From Candidatus Micrarchaeaceae archaeon (GTDB lineage: Archaea; Micrarchaeota; Micrarchaeia; Micrarchaeales; Micrarchaeaceae), in contig DAIDAE010000010.1 of the NCBI GenBank assembly GCA_027310755.1, positions 1 through 32,227 of the forward strand: DNA of 32,227 nucleotides. Reading direction: 5' to 3'. Below, one piece after another: positions 14,451 through 23,422 of this stretch; position 1 is the stretch's first letter; the number at the start of each line of letters is the position of its first letter. Below the pieces are notes generated by a model. The model was not told where the DNA came from. It did not search any database and was given only the letters and a program-made list of their open reading frames with translations. Made by a program: the position numbers and the translations under genes.

Positions 14451-14479
14451 ATAACGAATATTTATCTATAAATAGTTAT
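14451..14479. promoter_or_regulatory. 29-bp palindromic operator overlapping divergent promoters
   Basis: ATAAC-gaa-TATTTAT-ct-ATAAATA-GTTAT is a near-perfect inverted repeat (14451-14479). On the minus strand its centre is the TATA region for the regulator (about 25 nt from ATG 14439). On the plus strand it lies just upstream of TTTAAATT (about 14489-14496), the likely TATA box of the transporter. Binding here would block or recruit at both promoters. Confidence 0.65.
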
Positions 14480-14525
14480 TTTTCAATCTATTTAAATTGC
14501 TTGCATAAAAATGTGAAATGATCGG

Positions 14526-15779
14526 ATGGAGATAAAGAAACTGGCCAATGGTTATCTCGTAATAGGGGTGGTGATAGCTGCACTCTGGCCAGTAATGTTG
14601 AGCCTGGCAAAGAACGTTAATGTGTACGAATTCCTGTTCTTCGAGAACCTGGTAGCGGTTGCGGGTGCGTTATTGCTCATATTTGTAGTCGGGAAGCTCA
14701 AATCGCTCAAAGAGGTAATAAAAGACAGGCGCAATCTGGGGATAATCCTTTTGGTAGCGGCGCTCAGCTACATAATACCGGATTTTGGAATGCTTTATGC
14801 TGAGCACTTTATCAGCGCTTCCCTAGCTTCTATAATATTCAGGGCCTATCCGATCCTAATGCTTTTATTCCTGCCCGTCATACTGAACGAAAGGATTACA
14901 AAATTCCAGTTTTCGGCCCTTGCACTCGGATTCATCGGTCTCTTTATTGCGATTTACCCAACAGCAGGAATAACGTTGTCTGGCAATGCATGGATAGGGA
15001 TCATGCTGGCCCTGGTCGTGGCGCTTGCCACGGCAGCATCGTTCGCAATAATAAAGCGCTATATCCATGAAACCGAGAGCGCGCTGTTCATATACAATCT
15101 GACTGGCTTTGTTGTGTACTCCGCTTTGTTCGTGGCAAATGGAATGCCCCTATATCAAATAAATAGTTCTGGGTGGTCGGCAATACTATTCACTGGAATA
15201 CTGTACAGCGTTGTATCCGCATACGGGCTTTACTACGTGCTCAAGCTCCTGAAAGCGACATATATAACCAATCTGTTTTACTTTGCACCGTTCCTGACCT
15301 TTGTTTTCGCAGACGTCATTCTTGGCAATCCCATAAGCGTCTATTATCTGGCCTCTGCTGGTCTAATTGCCTCTGGAGTCCTGATCCAAAAATTTGACAA
15401 GATCGGGGGGTCCTACGCGTCAAGCAGCAAAAGCCTCCAAACGGTCCAGATATTTGACATGACAGGGGCGTTCGTTTACTCCAGGGAAAGGGACATCACA
15501 GACCTGATAAAACAAGGAGGAAGGATACTGGCAACAAAAGTTGATAAATCCCACACATCTTTGATAAACGAACTGTCAGCGTCGGTAAAGGCGCCCAAGA
15601 TTATGACGAACTTGGAGGTCAGACTTGCTGACGAAATGGGCATGGTTTGCGAGCTTATGGGCAAGAGAGAAGGCGAACTGATTCTGCTGGCAGCTGGAGA
15701 GGAAAAAGAATGTGAAAAAGTTATCGAATCTTTTTACGATAATATAAACAGCTATGATGCAATAAGCTCCAATCAATAA
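14526..15779 (+). CDS. DMT/EamA-type transporter with extra C-terminal cytosolic domain
   Basis: This 417-residue protein has ten predicted helices in residues 1-295, built as two five-helix EamA halves. SLASIIFRAYPILMLLFLPV in the first half and LLKATYITNLFYFAPFLTFV in the second correspond to the conserved helix-4 positions. EamA proteins export amino acids, nucleosides or similar metabolites. Unusually, about 115 further residues follow (TVQIFDMTGAFVYSRERDIT, later EVRLADEMGMVCELMG and GELILLAAGEEKECEKVIES), forming a soluble alpha/beta domain that I cannot name. It may sense ligand or gate transport. GTGA 9 nt before the ATG and a TATA about 35 nt upstream support the start. The divergent Lrp-like regulator probably controls it. 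Confidence 0.82.
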   Translation: MEIKKLANGYLVIGVVIAALWPVMLSLAKNVNVYEFLFFENLVAVAGALLLIFVVGKLKSLKEVIKDRRNLGIILLVAALSYIIPDFGMLYAEHFISASLASIIFRAYPILMLLFLPVILNERITKFQFSALALGFIGLFIAIYPTAGITLSGNAWIGIMLALVVALATAASFAIIKRYIHETESALFIYNLTGFVVYSALFVANGMPLYQINSSGWSAILFTGILYSVVSAYGLYYVLKLLKATYITNLFYFAPFLTFVFADVILGNPISVYYLASAGLIASGVLIQKFDKIGGSYASSSKSLQTVQIFDMTGAFVYSRERDITDLIKQGGRILATKVDKSHTSLINELSASVKAPKIMTNLEVRLADEMGMVCELMGKREGELILLAAGEEKECEKVIESFYDNINSYDAISSNQ

Positions 15780-15878
15780 ACATTAGACCGTGCGTCTGCA
15801 ATCCGGCCCAAGTAAGGAGTTCTTTGGCAGGCTGTCCTGATCAATAGGGAGCTGCGGGAAACCAGTAAATCAACCAAA

Positions 15879-16583
15879 TCAATTAGATTTCTTATCCTCT
15901 TTCTTCTCTTCAGGTCTCAAGTACTCCTCCTTCACGTTGACTGCCTTGATGTTCTTCATATGTGCAAAGACAGAGGCAATCAGGTTCGCCCTTCCTATGA
16001 AGTAGTCTGCGTTCTTGCTCACTTCGTTGTTGTAGAATATATCCACCTTGTCTGTCGCTGCCGTGACCTGGGTCGGCTTCACGCCATAGCTTTTGCTCAG
16101 CGATTCTACCTTTTCATTGTCATTAGCAAGATGCCTGATCACTTTTACCTCATATGTGACATCCTTTCCGGCGTATGGGTGATTTGCATCCACCACTACC
16201 CGTCCGGAGTTCACGCTCTTCACTATTGCGGTAACATTGTCCAGGTTCACCTGCATTCCCGGATACGGATTCATGTCCCTTGCCCTGAATTCAGAGAGCG
16301 GCATCACCCTTACAAGATCCTCGCTCCTGTTTCCAAATGCCTCCTCCGGCTTCAGGTTGAACTTTTTCTCGTCACCAACCTTCAGGTTCCTTAGTTCCCT
16401 GTCCAGGCCCTTTATCACCCCAGCGGAGCCCAAAATCACGAGGACCGGCCCGTATTGCAGCCTCTCGTTGAATACATATGCCTTTTTTGCCTTGTCCGCG
16501 CTGGTGGTGGATATGATGCTACTGTTGGCCGCATCCCACACAGTGTATTCTATCTCTACAAAATCTCCATCTTTGAAAGCCAT
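15879..16583 (-). CDS. FKBP-type peptidyl-prolyl isomerase, cytosolic SlyD-like
   Basis: A peptidyl-prolyl cis-trans isomerase and chaperone of 234 residues. The FKBP half opens with MAFKDGDFVEIEYTVWD and includes VIKGLDRELRNLKVGDEKKF and PEEAFGNRSEDLV. The inserted-flap (IF) domain follows with MQVNLDNVTAIVKSVNSGRV and VDANHPYAGKDVTYEVKVI, as in archaeal SlyD-like proteins. An extra C-terminal domain of about 80 residues, seen in long archaeal FKBPs, ends in a Lys/Glu tail. There is no signal peptide. No close co-directional partner is present; the neighbouring gap 15780-15878 holds nothing I can identify. A second, exported FKBP lies at 29479-30015. Confidence 0.93.
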   Translation of the reverse strand: MAFKDGDFVEIEYTVWDAANSSIISTTSADKAKKAYVFNERLQYGPVLVILGSAGVIKGLDRELRNLKVGDEKKFNLKPEEAFGNRSEDLVRVMPLSEFRARDMNPYPGMQVNLDNVTAIVKSVNSGRVVVDANHPYAGKDVTYEVKVIRHLANDNEKVESLSKSYGVKPTQVTAATDKVDIFYNNEVSKNADYFIGRANLIASVFAHMKNIKAVNVKEEYLRPEEKKEDKKSN

Positions 16584-16667
16584 CCGATTACCTTAAAATC
16601 TAGTGTTCTATATTGGATGCCATAACTATAAAAACTTTTCAAAAGAAGTATATCGTGTAGGAATCTG

Positions 16668-17270
16668 GTGCTCTTTTTGGACGAAAAAAAGAAGAAGTTA
16701 ATATACTTTTTAGGCACGTTGTTCGTAGCCATAGCGTTTGTGAGCTCTTATGCCGCTGTCGGGAGCTTCGCCACGACCAGCACCGTAACAACAACCATAG
16801 CTGCACCATCAAAGACATACTTTGTCTCAGGCTCCGCCAACGGCGTCGTTTCGGGGTATTCATCCTCTGCCGTTCTGGTGTTAAGAAACTCGAATCTCTC
16901 TTCTGCAGCATCCAATGCGCTTGCGGCGCTTGAGGGAAATGGCTCGATAAGCAGCTACCTGAGCATGAACGGCAGCTACCAGGTGCTTCTCTCATCTATG
17001 AATGCCTATTCCCTGCAGCAGGACATAAACAGGCGCCTCAATTCCAGTAACGCGACTTACGTGAATGCCTCCACCGAAATAGTGCTGCCATCCAAGGTGT
17101 ATCTTGCTCTCGGCAGCCAGACCGTTGCGGTGACGCTTCCCCAAAGAAACTACTCCATCAACGTCTATCCCCTGATGCCGCTGAATGCAACCATAAGGTT
17201 CAACCTGAATGCAATCATAGCGGGCAACGGCACCATATACAACAACCAGTTAACTTTGAAGCAGGCGTAA
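16668..17270 (+). CDS. Exported or membrane-anchored Ser/Asn-rich protein, unknown
   Basis: This 200-residue protein starts with a short charged head (DEKKKK) and one hydrophobic helix (about 11-33), followed by an extracytoplasmic region rich in Ser, Thr, Asn and Ala with several Asn-X-Ser/Thr sequons. No cysteine and no recognised domain are seen. Initiation is at GTG 16668; CTATAAAAAC about 40 nt upstream gives a leader of 10-15 nt. The stop codon lies 2 nt before the GluRS start, so both genes are surely on one transcript, an odd pairing. It may be a surface protein that supplies the promoter for gltX; family not recognised. Confidence 0.65.
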   Translation: MLFLDEKKKKLIYFLGTLFVAIAFVSSYAAVGSFATTSTVTTTIAAPSKTYFVSGSANGVVSGYSSSAVLVLRNSNLSSAASNALAALEGNGSISSYLSMNGSYQVLLSSMNAYSLQQDINRRLNSSNATYVNASTEIVLPSKVYLALGSQTVAVTLPQRNYSINVYPLMPLNATIRFNLNAIIAGNGTIYNNQLTLKQA

Positions 17271-17272
17271 GA

Positions 17273-18991
17273 ATGGCAAAAGCGAAGGATCTCGATAAAC
17301 TTATCAGAAAATATGCGCTCAAGAACGCCATAGATTATGGCAAGGCGGATGTAAGCAGTGTTCTTGGCAAGATAATTCCCAGTGCAAAGGGGATGCCCGT
17401 TCCTGAGGTCAGGAAGGAGGTGGAGTCTGTTGTTGCCGCAGTGAACAAGATGGGGAAGAGCGAACTCGAAAGCGAATATTCCCCGTTCGAAAAGGAGTTC
17501 GACGATAAGGCAAGGGACACCGCAAAGAAAACGGCAAAGCCGAATATGGAGCTCGAAGGCGCCACGATCGGAGAATTTGTAACGAGATGGCCCCCGGAGC
17601 CAAGCGGCTATCTTCATGTCGGCCACGCAAAGCCCATTTTCCTGGAAGATGAATTCAGGAAAATATACAAGGGGAAGCTTTTTCTTTATTTCGATGACAC
17701 GAACCCGGAAAAGGAAAAGCAGGAGTACGTGGATGCGGACAAACGGGACCTTGAGTGGCTGGGCATCAAGTTTGACACGGAGTATTATGCAAGCGATAAC
17801 CTAGAGAAGATATACGAATATGCAAAAAAACTGATAAGGGATGGGAATGCATACGTATGTTCCTGCTCTCAAGAGACGATAAAGAGCGCAAGGCTTGCAA
17901 TGGAGGAGTGTGAACATAGGAAGAGGCAGCCAAAAGTTAATCTGGCAGAATTCGAGAAGATGCTTTTAGGAAAATATGATGACGGCGCAGCGGTGTTGCG
18001 CTTCAAGGGAGACATGAAGTCGCAGAACACGGCGATGAGGGACCCGACAATCGCCAGGATAAAAAAGACAAGGCACTACAGGCAGGGCACAAAATACCCC
18101 GTATGGCCCACCTATGACCTTGCAGCGCCGATAATGGACTCGATAAACGGAGTAACCCATGTGCTGAGGAGCAAGGAGTATGAATTGAGGGATGAGCTGG
18201 ACACGACGATCCTGAAAGTGCTCGGACTCCGAATCCCAAGGATACATCCGTTTTCCAGATTCAATATAATCGGCAATACCACACACAAGAGGGAAATACG
18301 CGAATTGGTATCAAAGGGGGTAATAAGCGGATGGGACGATCCCCGCCTGATGACCCTGTCTGCGCTGAGGAGAAGGGGCATAGTACCTGGAGCCATAAGG
18401 GAGCTAGCGCTTAAAACCGGCATCACAAAAGCCGACAGCGCCCTTCCGTTTGAGATGCTGCTTGCCGAGAACAAGAAAATAATAGATGAATTTGCATGGC
18501 ACCTTTATTTTGTCCCGGAACCTGTCAAATTAACCGTAAGGGGCGCAAAAGAGATAAAGGCAAAAATGAAACTGCTGAGATCCGGCAAGTTCGGCAATAG
18601 GGAGTACAGTACAAATGATACATTTTTCATACCGGCGGACGATGCGGCCCGGCTCAAGGACGGCGATGGCATCAGGCTCAAGGATCTAATTGATGTGAAG
18701 GTAGTCTCAAAAACAGGATCCTCGATAACCGTGGAGCCCAGCACGGGGGCCACCGGCAAGATTGTGCAGTGGGTTTCAGATAGGAACTATGTGGAATGCA
18801 GCATCCTCGTCCCCGGGAACCTGCTGGATAAGGGCGGCAACGTAGACCCGGAAAGCCTGAGGACCATCAACGGTTATGCAGAAAGCTATGTGGAAAAACT
18901 TGAGGATCACGAAATAGTGCAGTTTGAAAGGTTTGGATACTGCATATTGGACGATAAGAAGAAAATGCAGTTCATTTTCATATCAAAGTAG
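17273..18991 (+). CDS. gltX: Glutamyl-tRNA synthetase, archaeal type
   Basis: This class I synthetase (572 residues) charges tRNA-Glu and, where GlnRS is absent, usually also tRNA-Gln for transamidation. The archaeal N-terminal extension (about 1-100) precedes the catalytic core. PSGYLHVGHAK has the HIGH motif as HVGH at 115-118, followed by FDDTNPEKE, VWPTYDLAAPI and GVTHVLRSKEY. The KMSKS loop is unusual: the expected LSKRK-like segment reads TTHKRE (residues 336-341). A beta-barrel anticodon domain of the GlnRS-like type closes the protein, fitting the archaeal/eukaryotic branch. It starts 2 nt after an exported-protein gene. tRNA-Glu(TTC) is encoded elsewhere in the window. Confidence 0.95.
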   Translation: MAKAKDLDKLIRKYALKNAIDYGKADVSSVLGKIIPSAKGMPVPEVRKEVESVVAAVNKMGKSELESEYSPFEKEFDDKARDTAKKTAKPNMELEGATIGEFVTRWPPEPSGYLHVGHAKPIFLEDEFRKIYKGKLFLYFDDTNPEKEKQEYVDADKRDLEWLGIKFDTEYYASDNLEKIYEYAKKLIRDGNAYVCSCSQETIKSARLAMEECEHRKRQPKVNLAEFEKMLLGKYDDGAAVLRFKGDMKSQNTAMRDPTIARIKKTRHYRQGTKYPVWPTYDLAAPIMDSINGVTHVLRSKEYELRDELDTTILKVLGLRIPRIHPFSRFNIIGNTTHKREIRELVSKGVISGWDDPRLMTLSALRRRGIVPGAIRELALKTGITKADSALPFEMLLAENKKIIDEFAWHLYFVPEPVKLTVRGAKEIKAKMKLLRSGKFGNREYSTNDTFFIPADDAARLKDGDGIRLKDLIDVKVVSKTGSSITVEPSTGATGKIVQWVSDRNYVECSILVPGNLLDKGGNVDPESLRTINGYAESYVEKLEDHEIVQFERFGYCILDDKKKMQFIFISK

Positions 18992-18997
18992 AGCGGG

Positions 18998-19840
18998 TTA
19001 TACCCTGATCGCCCCCTGTATCTCGTTTGTCAATGCGATTATGTTGTTGCTCTGCAGCTGCTTGCCCAATGCGGTGATCAGGTGCAGCGAGTCCCTTTCC
19101 CTTCCCGTTTTGAAGAGCGCCCACGAAAGGTAATAAAGAGCATTCGCGGAGAAATTATCCCTTTTTAGCAATTCCAGCGCATGGGCCGCCGTTTCAGCAT
19201 ATTTGCCCAACTCCGCATCAAGCACCATCTCGGCATAGTTCGCCATATGGGTGCTGTTATATCCCTTGAGAATCTCCCTTATTTGCCCGGCGTTCCTGAA
19301 CCTCCCCAGTTTTACGGCCGACATGAACCACGTGAATGCGGCGAAATCGTTTGCGCCGGTCGCGCTTCCGATGATTTTTTGACATGTTGAATATGCCCTG
19401 TTGAACATGAGCTTTGCCCTTGAATCGAGCGCGCTTCCGCTCTCCCTGTACTTTGCATTTTCCTCCATGAATCCCCGCCTGTCATACCTTATGGATTCTA
19501 TCTGAAAATTCGAGTATTGCAGGTATATCAGTCCGGAGTTGTACAGCAGCTCTGGAGTGGCGTACCTTGCCACTATCTTGTCGTATTCAACCTGTGCATT
19601 CTGATAATCATTAGCATCCATGTACTCATTCACCTTGTGGAGGGCGGCGACGCGATCTCTGTCGCCAAGTATTATCGAAAGCGCCGTGCCGCTGATTGCA
19701 AGTTCACAATGCGAGCACACCCAACGTTCGCCCATTGCGAGAGTCGGCCTGCCGCAGTAACCGCACATGATCCTCTGCACAGAACTGAGCTGGTTTGCCA
19801 AATTGGCACAGGCACTGATATTCACGCTCGGGAATTTCAT
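18998..19840 (-). CDS. Zinc-ribbon protein with TPR-like helical repeats
   Basis: This 280-residue soluble protein carries a zinc ribbon, CGYC and CSHC (about residues 26-45), followed by about 230 residues of antiparallel helices with TPR-like spacing. Examples are KVNEYMDANDYQNAQVEYDK, PELLYNSGLIYLQYSNFQIE and NALYYLSWALFKTGRERDSL. Such proteins usually act as scaffolds; a partner is not evident. The frame extends to a TTG at 19864, but ATG 19840 (MKFPSVNIS) is the likelier start. The gene follows fibrillarin on the same strand by 33 nt (9 nt from the TTG), so they are probably co-transcribed. It converges on gltX, 6 nt apart. A link to rRNA modification is possible only by context. Confidence 0.65.
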   Translation of the reverse strand: MKFPSVNISACANLANQLSSVQRIMCGYCGRPTLAMGERWVCSHCELAISGTALSIILGDRDRVAALHKVNEYMDANDYQNAQVEYDKIVARYATPELLYNSGLIYLQYSNFQIESIRYDRRGFMEENAKYRESGSALDSRAKLMFNRAYSTCQKIIGSATGANDFAAFTWFMSAVKLGRFRNAGQIREILKGYNSTHMANYAEMVLDAELGKYAETAAHALELLKRDNFSANALYYLSWALFKTGRERDSLHLITALGKQLQSNNIIALTNEIQGAIRV

Positions 19841-19873
19841 TGAAACAACCCTATAACATGGCAAACCACGCCT

Positions 19874-20533
19874 TTATTTCTTTCTGAGCACGACAAAAAG
19901 GTGCGCCGAATCGTATGGCTCAAGCGAGAGGCTTTCCACCAGTTCAAAAGTGTCCTCCAGCTTCGCCAGCTCCTCCCTGTACACGTCCTTCGGCTGCCTT
20001 GATATGTCTATGCTTTGGGATTTTATGGCGAAGTACGCAAATCCCTTCTTTTTCAGGAACTGGCTGTTCCTCTTTAGTATCTCCGCCTGCTCTTTTGCCG
20101 ATACGTCCTGGTATATGACGTCACACGTGTCGATCACGTCCTTGTAGGATTCGGTATCGCGCGCATCGCCAAGTATGGGCAGCATATTCCCCCTTGCGCC
20201 GCACACGTTGACTAGGTCCCTCATGCATCTTTCAGAAAGCTCCACGCAATAGACCCTCCCGTTTTTTCCAACTATGTCGCTCACGTGGCTTGCCGTCGTC
20301 CCTGTAGACGCGCCGAGATACAGTACGCTCCCGCCCTCCTTTATCTCAAAATTCTTCATCCCATTGCTTATCGCGGCCGATAATTTGCTTCTGTACGGGG
20401 TCCACGACCTGTACTCGGCCCCCCTCGCAGGAATAAGCTCCTCATCATACACTTTTTTCCCCTTCGCCAGGTTTTTTGTGGCAATTTTCCCCTCTATCCT
20501 GTAGACGTTCGGGAAAAGCTCGGTTAGGGGCAT
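19874..20533 (-). CDS. flpA: Fibrillarin-like rRNA/tRNA 2'-O-methyltransferase
   Basis: This methyltransferase (219 residues) is the catalytic subunit of archaeal box C/D RNPs, using SAM to methylate ribose 2'-OH sites chosen by guide RNAs. Visible family segments are FPNVYRIEGKIATKNL at the N-terminus, EYRSWTPYRSKLSAAI, the SAM-binding VLYLGASTGTTASHVSDIVG, VYCVELSERCMRDL, and DVIYQDVSAKEQAEI with the conserved catalytic Asp. Length is slightly below the archaeal average of about 225-230. The partner Nop5 and L7Ae genes are not in the window. The zinc-ribbon/TPR gene follows closely downstream. Confidence 0.95.
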   Translation of the reverse strand: MPLTELFPNVYRIEGKIATKNLAKGKKVYDEELIPARGAEYRSWTPYRSKLSAAISNGMKNFEIKEGGSVLYLGASTGTTASHVSDIVGKNGRVYCVELSERCMRDLVNVCGARGNMLPILGDARDTESYKDVIDTCDVIYQDVSAKEQAEILKRNSQFLKKKGFAYFAIKSQSIDISRQPKDVYREELAKLEDTFELVESLSLEPYDSAHLFVVLRKK

Positions 20534-20568
20534 CTTATCACGGTGATAAGTTGGATTCGTTCAATCTT

Positions 20569-20988
20569 TTATATATTTGCGTTGGCATAGCCGAGCAGCC
20601 TTCTCACCGTTTCGCGCATCAACGTTGCGTCCCCCTTTTCCGTGCCCTCGACTTTCGGCATCATTTCGCTCTCTTCTATCCCGGCCACGCTCTCCTCATC
20701 ATCCATGACCTCGTTTTCTATCGTCCTGTACGACGCGCGCACCGGGTCCAGATCCACAAGGATCTCGCTCGGCAGTTTCGTCTTCCCCATCAGGTATCCC
20801 ACAGACGCATTAGCGGGCGGCCCTTTATGCTCGTGCCTGATGAAGAGCGCCCTGAGCGTTTTTTCCATTGCCCTGCGGTACAAAATCGATGCGGTTATGT
20901 ACTCCTTCCTCTTTTGGTACCTTTCCGCCAGCGTGAAATCCCTGCCGGCGTTCCTAACCAGCCCTATTACCTTTTCCACCCTTTTCAT
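20569..20988 (-). CDS. HEPN-like helical protein
   Basis: A 139-residue helical protein. The stretch LAERYQKRKEYITASILYRR followed by AMEKTLRALFIRHEHKGPPA and SVGYLMGKTKLP fits HEPN-type domains, in which paired helices form a dimer and often carry nucleotidyl-associated or RNase activity. The RNase motif (R-x4-6-H in the last helix) is not clear, so activity is unassigned. The tail is acidic (EVMDDEESVAGIEESEMM). No MNT nucleotidyltransferase partner is next to it. ATG 20988 is chosen; the same frame reaches 21078 but that extension has atypical Cys/Trp/Tyr-rich sequence spanning the promoter region. It lies 35 nt upstream of fibrillarin on the same strand and is divergent from the histidine kinase. 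Confidence 0.6.
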   Translation of the reverse strand: MKRVEKVIGLVRNAGRDFTLAERYQKRKEYITASILYRRAMEKTLRALFIRHEHKGPPANASVGYLMGKTKLPSEILVDLDPVRASYRTIENEVMDDEESVAGIEESEMMPKVEGTEKGDATLMRETVRRLLGYANANI

Positions 20989-21042
20989 CCATCCCAACCC
21001 GCATACACATGCACTTACCCATATATACATCGCAACGAAACA

Positions 21043-21056
21043 AGTATAAATCTTAT
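21043..21056. promoter_or_regulatory. Shared TATA region between HEPN-like and histidine kinase genes
   Basis: AGTATAAATC on the plus strand (with purine-rich CGAAACA upstream) reads as GATTTATACT on the minus strand. It is at a distance that allows leaders of about 35-45 nt for both divergent genes. The direction of strongest activity cannot be told. Confidence 0.4.
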
Positions 21057-21112
21057 CAGTGTTTTCATAACCGTTCAAGTGCAGCTAGCTTTCTGTCCAG
21101 CATTTTGCGACC

Positions 21113-23422
21113 ATGGTGGATATGCAGCAACAAGATATCACAATAAGCAGATTCCTTCTTGACGTAATACCAATAGCCGCGAGCTCCATAAGCGAAAGCG
21201 ACATGATTTCAAATTTTACGAAGGCGGTATCCTCCTCCTTTGGCATAGAGAGCGTGAAACTCGGCGACCTGAAGAGCGTCCCAGATTCCAATGCGCTGTA
21301 CGGCTACATAAATAATACCAAAAAGACGTACATAGACAACCAGCTCAGCGAATATTCCGCGTTTCCGGAGCTCATAAATTTCAAAAACAATGGCTTCAGG
21401 AGCTGTGCAGTCATGCCGCTGATAGCAGACGGGAAAGTGGTGTCTGTGCTTGAGATGCTCTCCAAGACGGAGAGCAAGTTCGGCGACGATCTTATAAAAA
21501 ACATAACCCTCGGCGCATCCTTCATAGGCTTTGTGCTGATGTACAAGGGGGAGGTTGGGAGGAGCATAAAACTTGCCACATATTTTGACGCGGCTTTCAA
21601 CAGCCAGAACCCGCAGCTGATAATCTCAGAATCCGGATCGATAATAAAATCCAACAAGGCCGCCGTAAAACAGTTTGAGATGGCGGTGCCGGAGAAAAGG
21701 GACTCGACCGAGTTACTGGGACTTAGCTTTCAGAGGCTGGTAGACCTTTCGCGCGGCGCTTCGATGACGCTGGTGCCAAAAGGAGGTGGCGCGCGTGTCT
21801 TTCAAGTGGTTGTTAACAAGATAAATGACAGGCTTGTGCATCTTGCGGCGAACGACATCACCGACGCATTCATCTACACCACAATAAATGGCATGATACA
21901 GAGGAATAATTCCATCTGCGTCGTGATAACAGACTCCGACTTCAGGATATCCAATGTCTCGTCAAACGCGGAGTATGTCTTTGGATATCCAAAATCCGTA
22001 TTGGCGAACGGCAGCTTCACCGACATGCTAAGCAAGGCGGAGAGAAACCCGCTTGACGACTCCTTCAGGAAGTCCCTTGCAAAGGAATCCGACATCGCAT
22101 CCGGCTCCCTCACCTTTGAACTCAGCAATATCGGCAAGTCCTACATGCATTACACGGCGAAGAGGTTCTTTGACGGCTATCTATTTTTGTTGATGCGCGC
22201 CGACGCAGAGAAATACATCGAGAACATGCGTAACGACCTAAAGGCGTTCATGGAGAGCAGCAGCGACATAGTGCTCGGGATAGACAACCTCGGCTACATA
22301 AGGGACTGCAATTTGCCGGCAGAGACAGTGCTTGGCTTCAAGAAGGAGGACATGCTGGGCAAGGACATCAAATCCCTGTACAAGGACCAGGGCGCCCTAG
22401 ATAAGGATATAAATTATGCAAGGAACGTCGGTAGGGTCGACAACATAATGGTTGACATAATAGGGAAGAACGACGAAATAATCCCAGCGATCCATTTCAT
22501 AAGACCGCTGCATTCGGTCTCGCAAGAGAACGAGGTGGAGTACCTTATCATCCTCAAGGAGCTAAAGTCAAAAAGGGCGCTGGAGGAACAGAGGAACGAT
22601 AACAGGGACCTTTCAAGGCAACTCGACAGCATGAAGAAGGAGGGCAACCTGAAATCACAATTCATTTACAACATCTCGCACGAGCTGAAGTCCCCGCTGA
22701 CAAGCATAAAGGGATACTCCAAGCTCCTTTACGACGGCGAGTTCGGCCCGCTCAACGACGAGCAAAAGGAATACATAAAGACAACGCTCGATGAGGCCGA
22801 CAGGCTTATGCTCATAATCCAGCAGGTCCTCGACGCGGCGAAGCTCGAAGCCGAGAAGATAAAGCTCGACCTCAGGGACGTGGACCTCAAGACGCTGGGG
22901 AACAACGCTAGCATAAAGGCGCTTGAGGAATCCGCAAGGAACAAGGGACTGTACTTCAAGTGGGAGGTTGCGTGGAATGCCCCAGAAAAGATAATCGCGG
23001 ATCCCAACAGGCTGATACAGGTATTTGTGAATCTGATAGGTAATGCGATAAAGTTCACAAGCGCGGGAGGCATAACCGTGAAGATAGAGCCACGTACAAA
23101 AGGGACAATATTGTGCAGCGTGATTGACACCGGAATAGGCATGAAGGACGAGGACAGGAACAAGCTCAAGCGCCGGGGAAAATTCTATGAAATCAAGAAG
23201 GACAGCGCCAACAATCTTGTGCAGCAGCCCGGGGCTGGGACCGGCCTGGGACTTGCGATAACAAAAGACCTTGTCAAGCTGCATGGGGGGAAGCTGGACA
23301 TTACCTCGGCGCCAGGCAAGGGCAGCACTTTCTTCTTTGTGCTTCCGATAAATCCGAGGAAAAGGAGAGACAGGAGTCCGGAGAGTCAGGGAAACAGCTG
23401 GCAAACACCACAAAATCATTGA
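21113..23422 (+). CDS. Soluble multi-PAS sensor histidine kinase
   Basis: This 769-residue kinase has no membrane helix, so it senses a cytosolic signal. A GAF-like domain occupies about residues 10-150. It is followed by PAS-like units near 155-260, 265-370 and 375-500 (the last with VLGIDNLGYIRDCNLPAETV) and a short coiled linker. The HisKA site is NISHELKSPLTSIKGY with phospho-acceptor His523. The ATPase domain has the N box NLIGNAIKFT (Asn644), G1 as DTGIGM (Asp672) and G2 as GTGLGLAI before KLHGG, so the catalytic core is intact. The ATG at 21113 could be replaced by ATG 21122. The likely partner regulator is encoded at 25549. The stop codon directly abuts the stop of the convergent LamG-pilin gene. 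Confidence 0.93.
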   Translation: MVDMQQQDITISRFLLDVIPIAASSISESDMISNFTKAVSSSFGIESVKLGDLKSVPDSNALYGYINNTKKTYIDNQLSEYSAFPELINFKNNGFRSCAVMPLIADGKVVSVLEMLSKTESKFGDDLIKNITLGASFIGFVLMYKGEVGRSIKLATYFDAAFNSQNPQLIISESGSIIKSNKAAVKQFEMAVPEKRDSTELLGLSFQRLVDLSRGASMTLVPKGGGARVFQVVVNKINDRLVHLAANDITDAFIYTTINGMIQRNNSICVVITDSDFRISNVSSNAEYVFGYPKSVLANGSFTDMLSKAERNPLDDSFRKSLAKESDIASGSLTFELSNIGKSYMHYTAKRFFDGYLFLLMRADAEKYIENMRNDLKAFMESSSDIVLGIDNLGYIRDCNLPAETVLGFKKEDMLGKDIKSLYKDQGALDKDINYARNVGRVDNIMVDIIGKNDEIIPAIHFIRPLHSVSQENEVEYLIILKELKSKRALEEQRNDNRDLSRQLDSMKKEGNLKSQFIYNISHELKSPLTSIKGYSKLLYDGEFGPLNDEQKEYIKTTLDEADRLMLIIQQVLDAAKLEAEKIKLDLRDVDLKTLGNNASIKALEESARNKGLYFKWEVAWNAPEKIIADPNRLIQVFVNLIGNAIKFTSAGGITVKIEPRTKGTILCSVIDTGIGMKDEDRNKLKRRGKFYEIKKDSANNLVQQPGAGTGLGLAITKDLVKLHGGKLDITSAPGKGSTFFFVLPINPRKRRDRSPESQGNSWQTPQNH

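Noticed and set aside
20476-21162. 228-residue plus-strand ORF
   Set aside because: Runs across the start regions of fibrillarin, the HEPN-like gene and the kinase promoter; no protein-like pattern.
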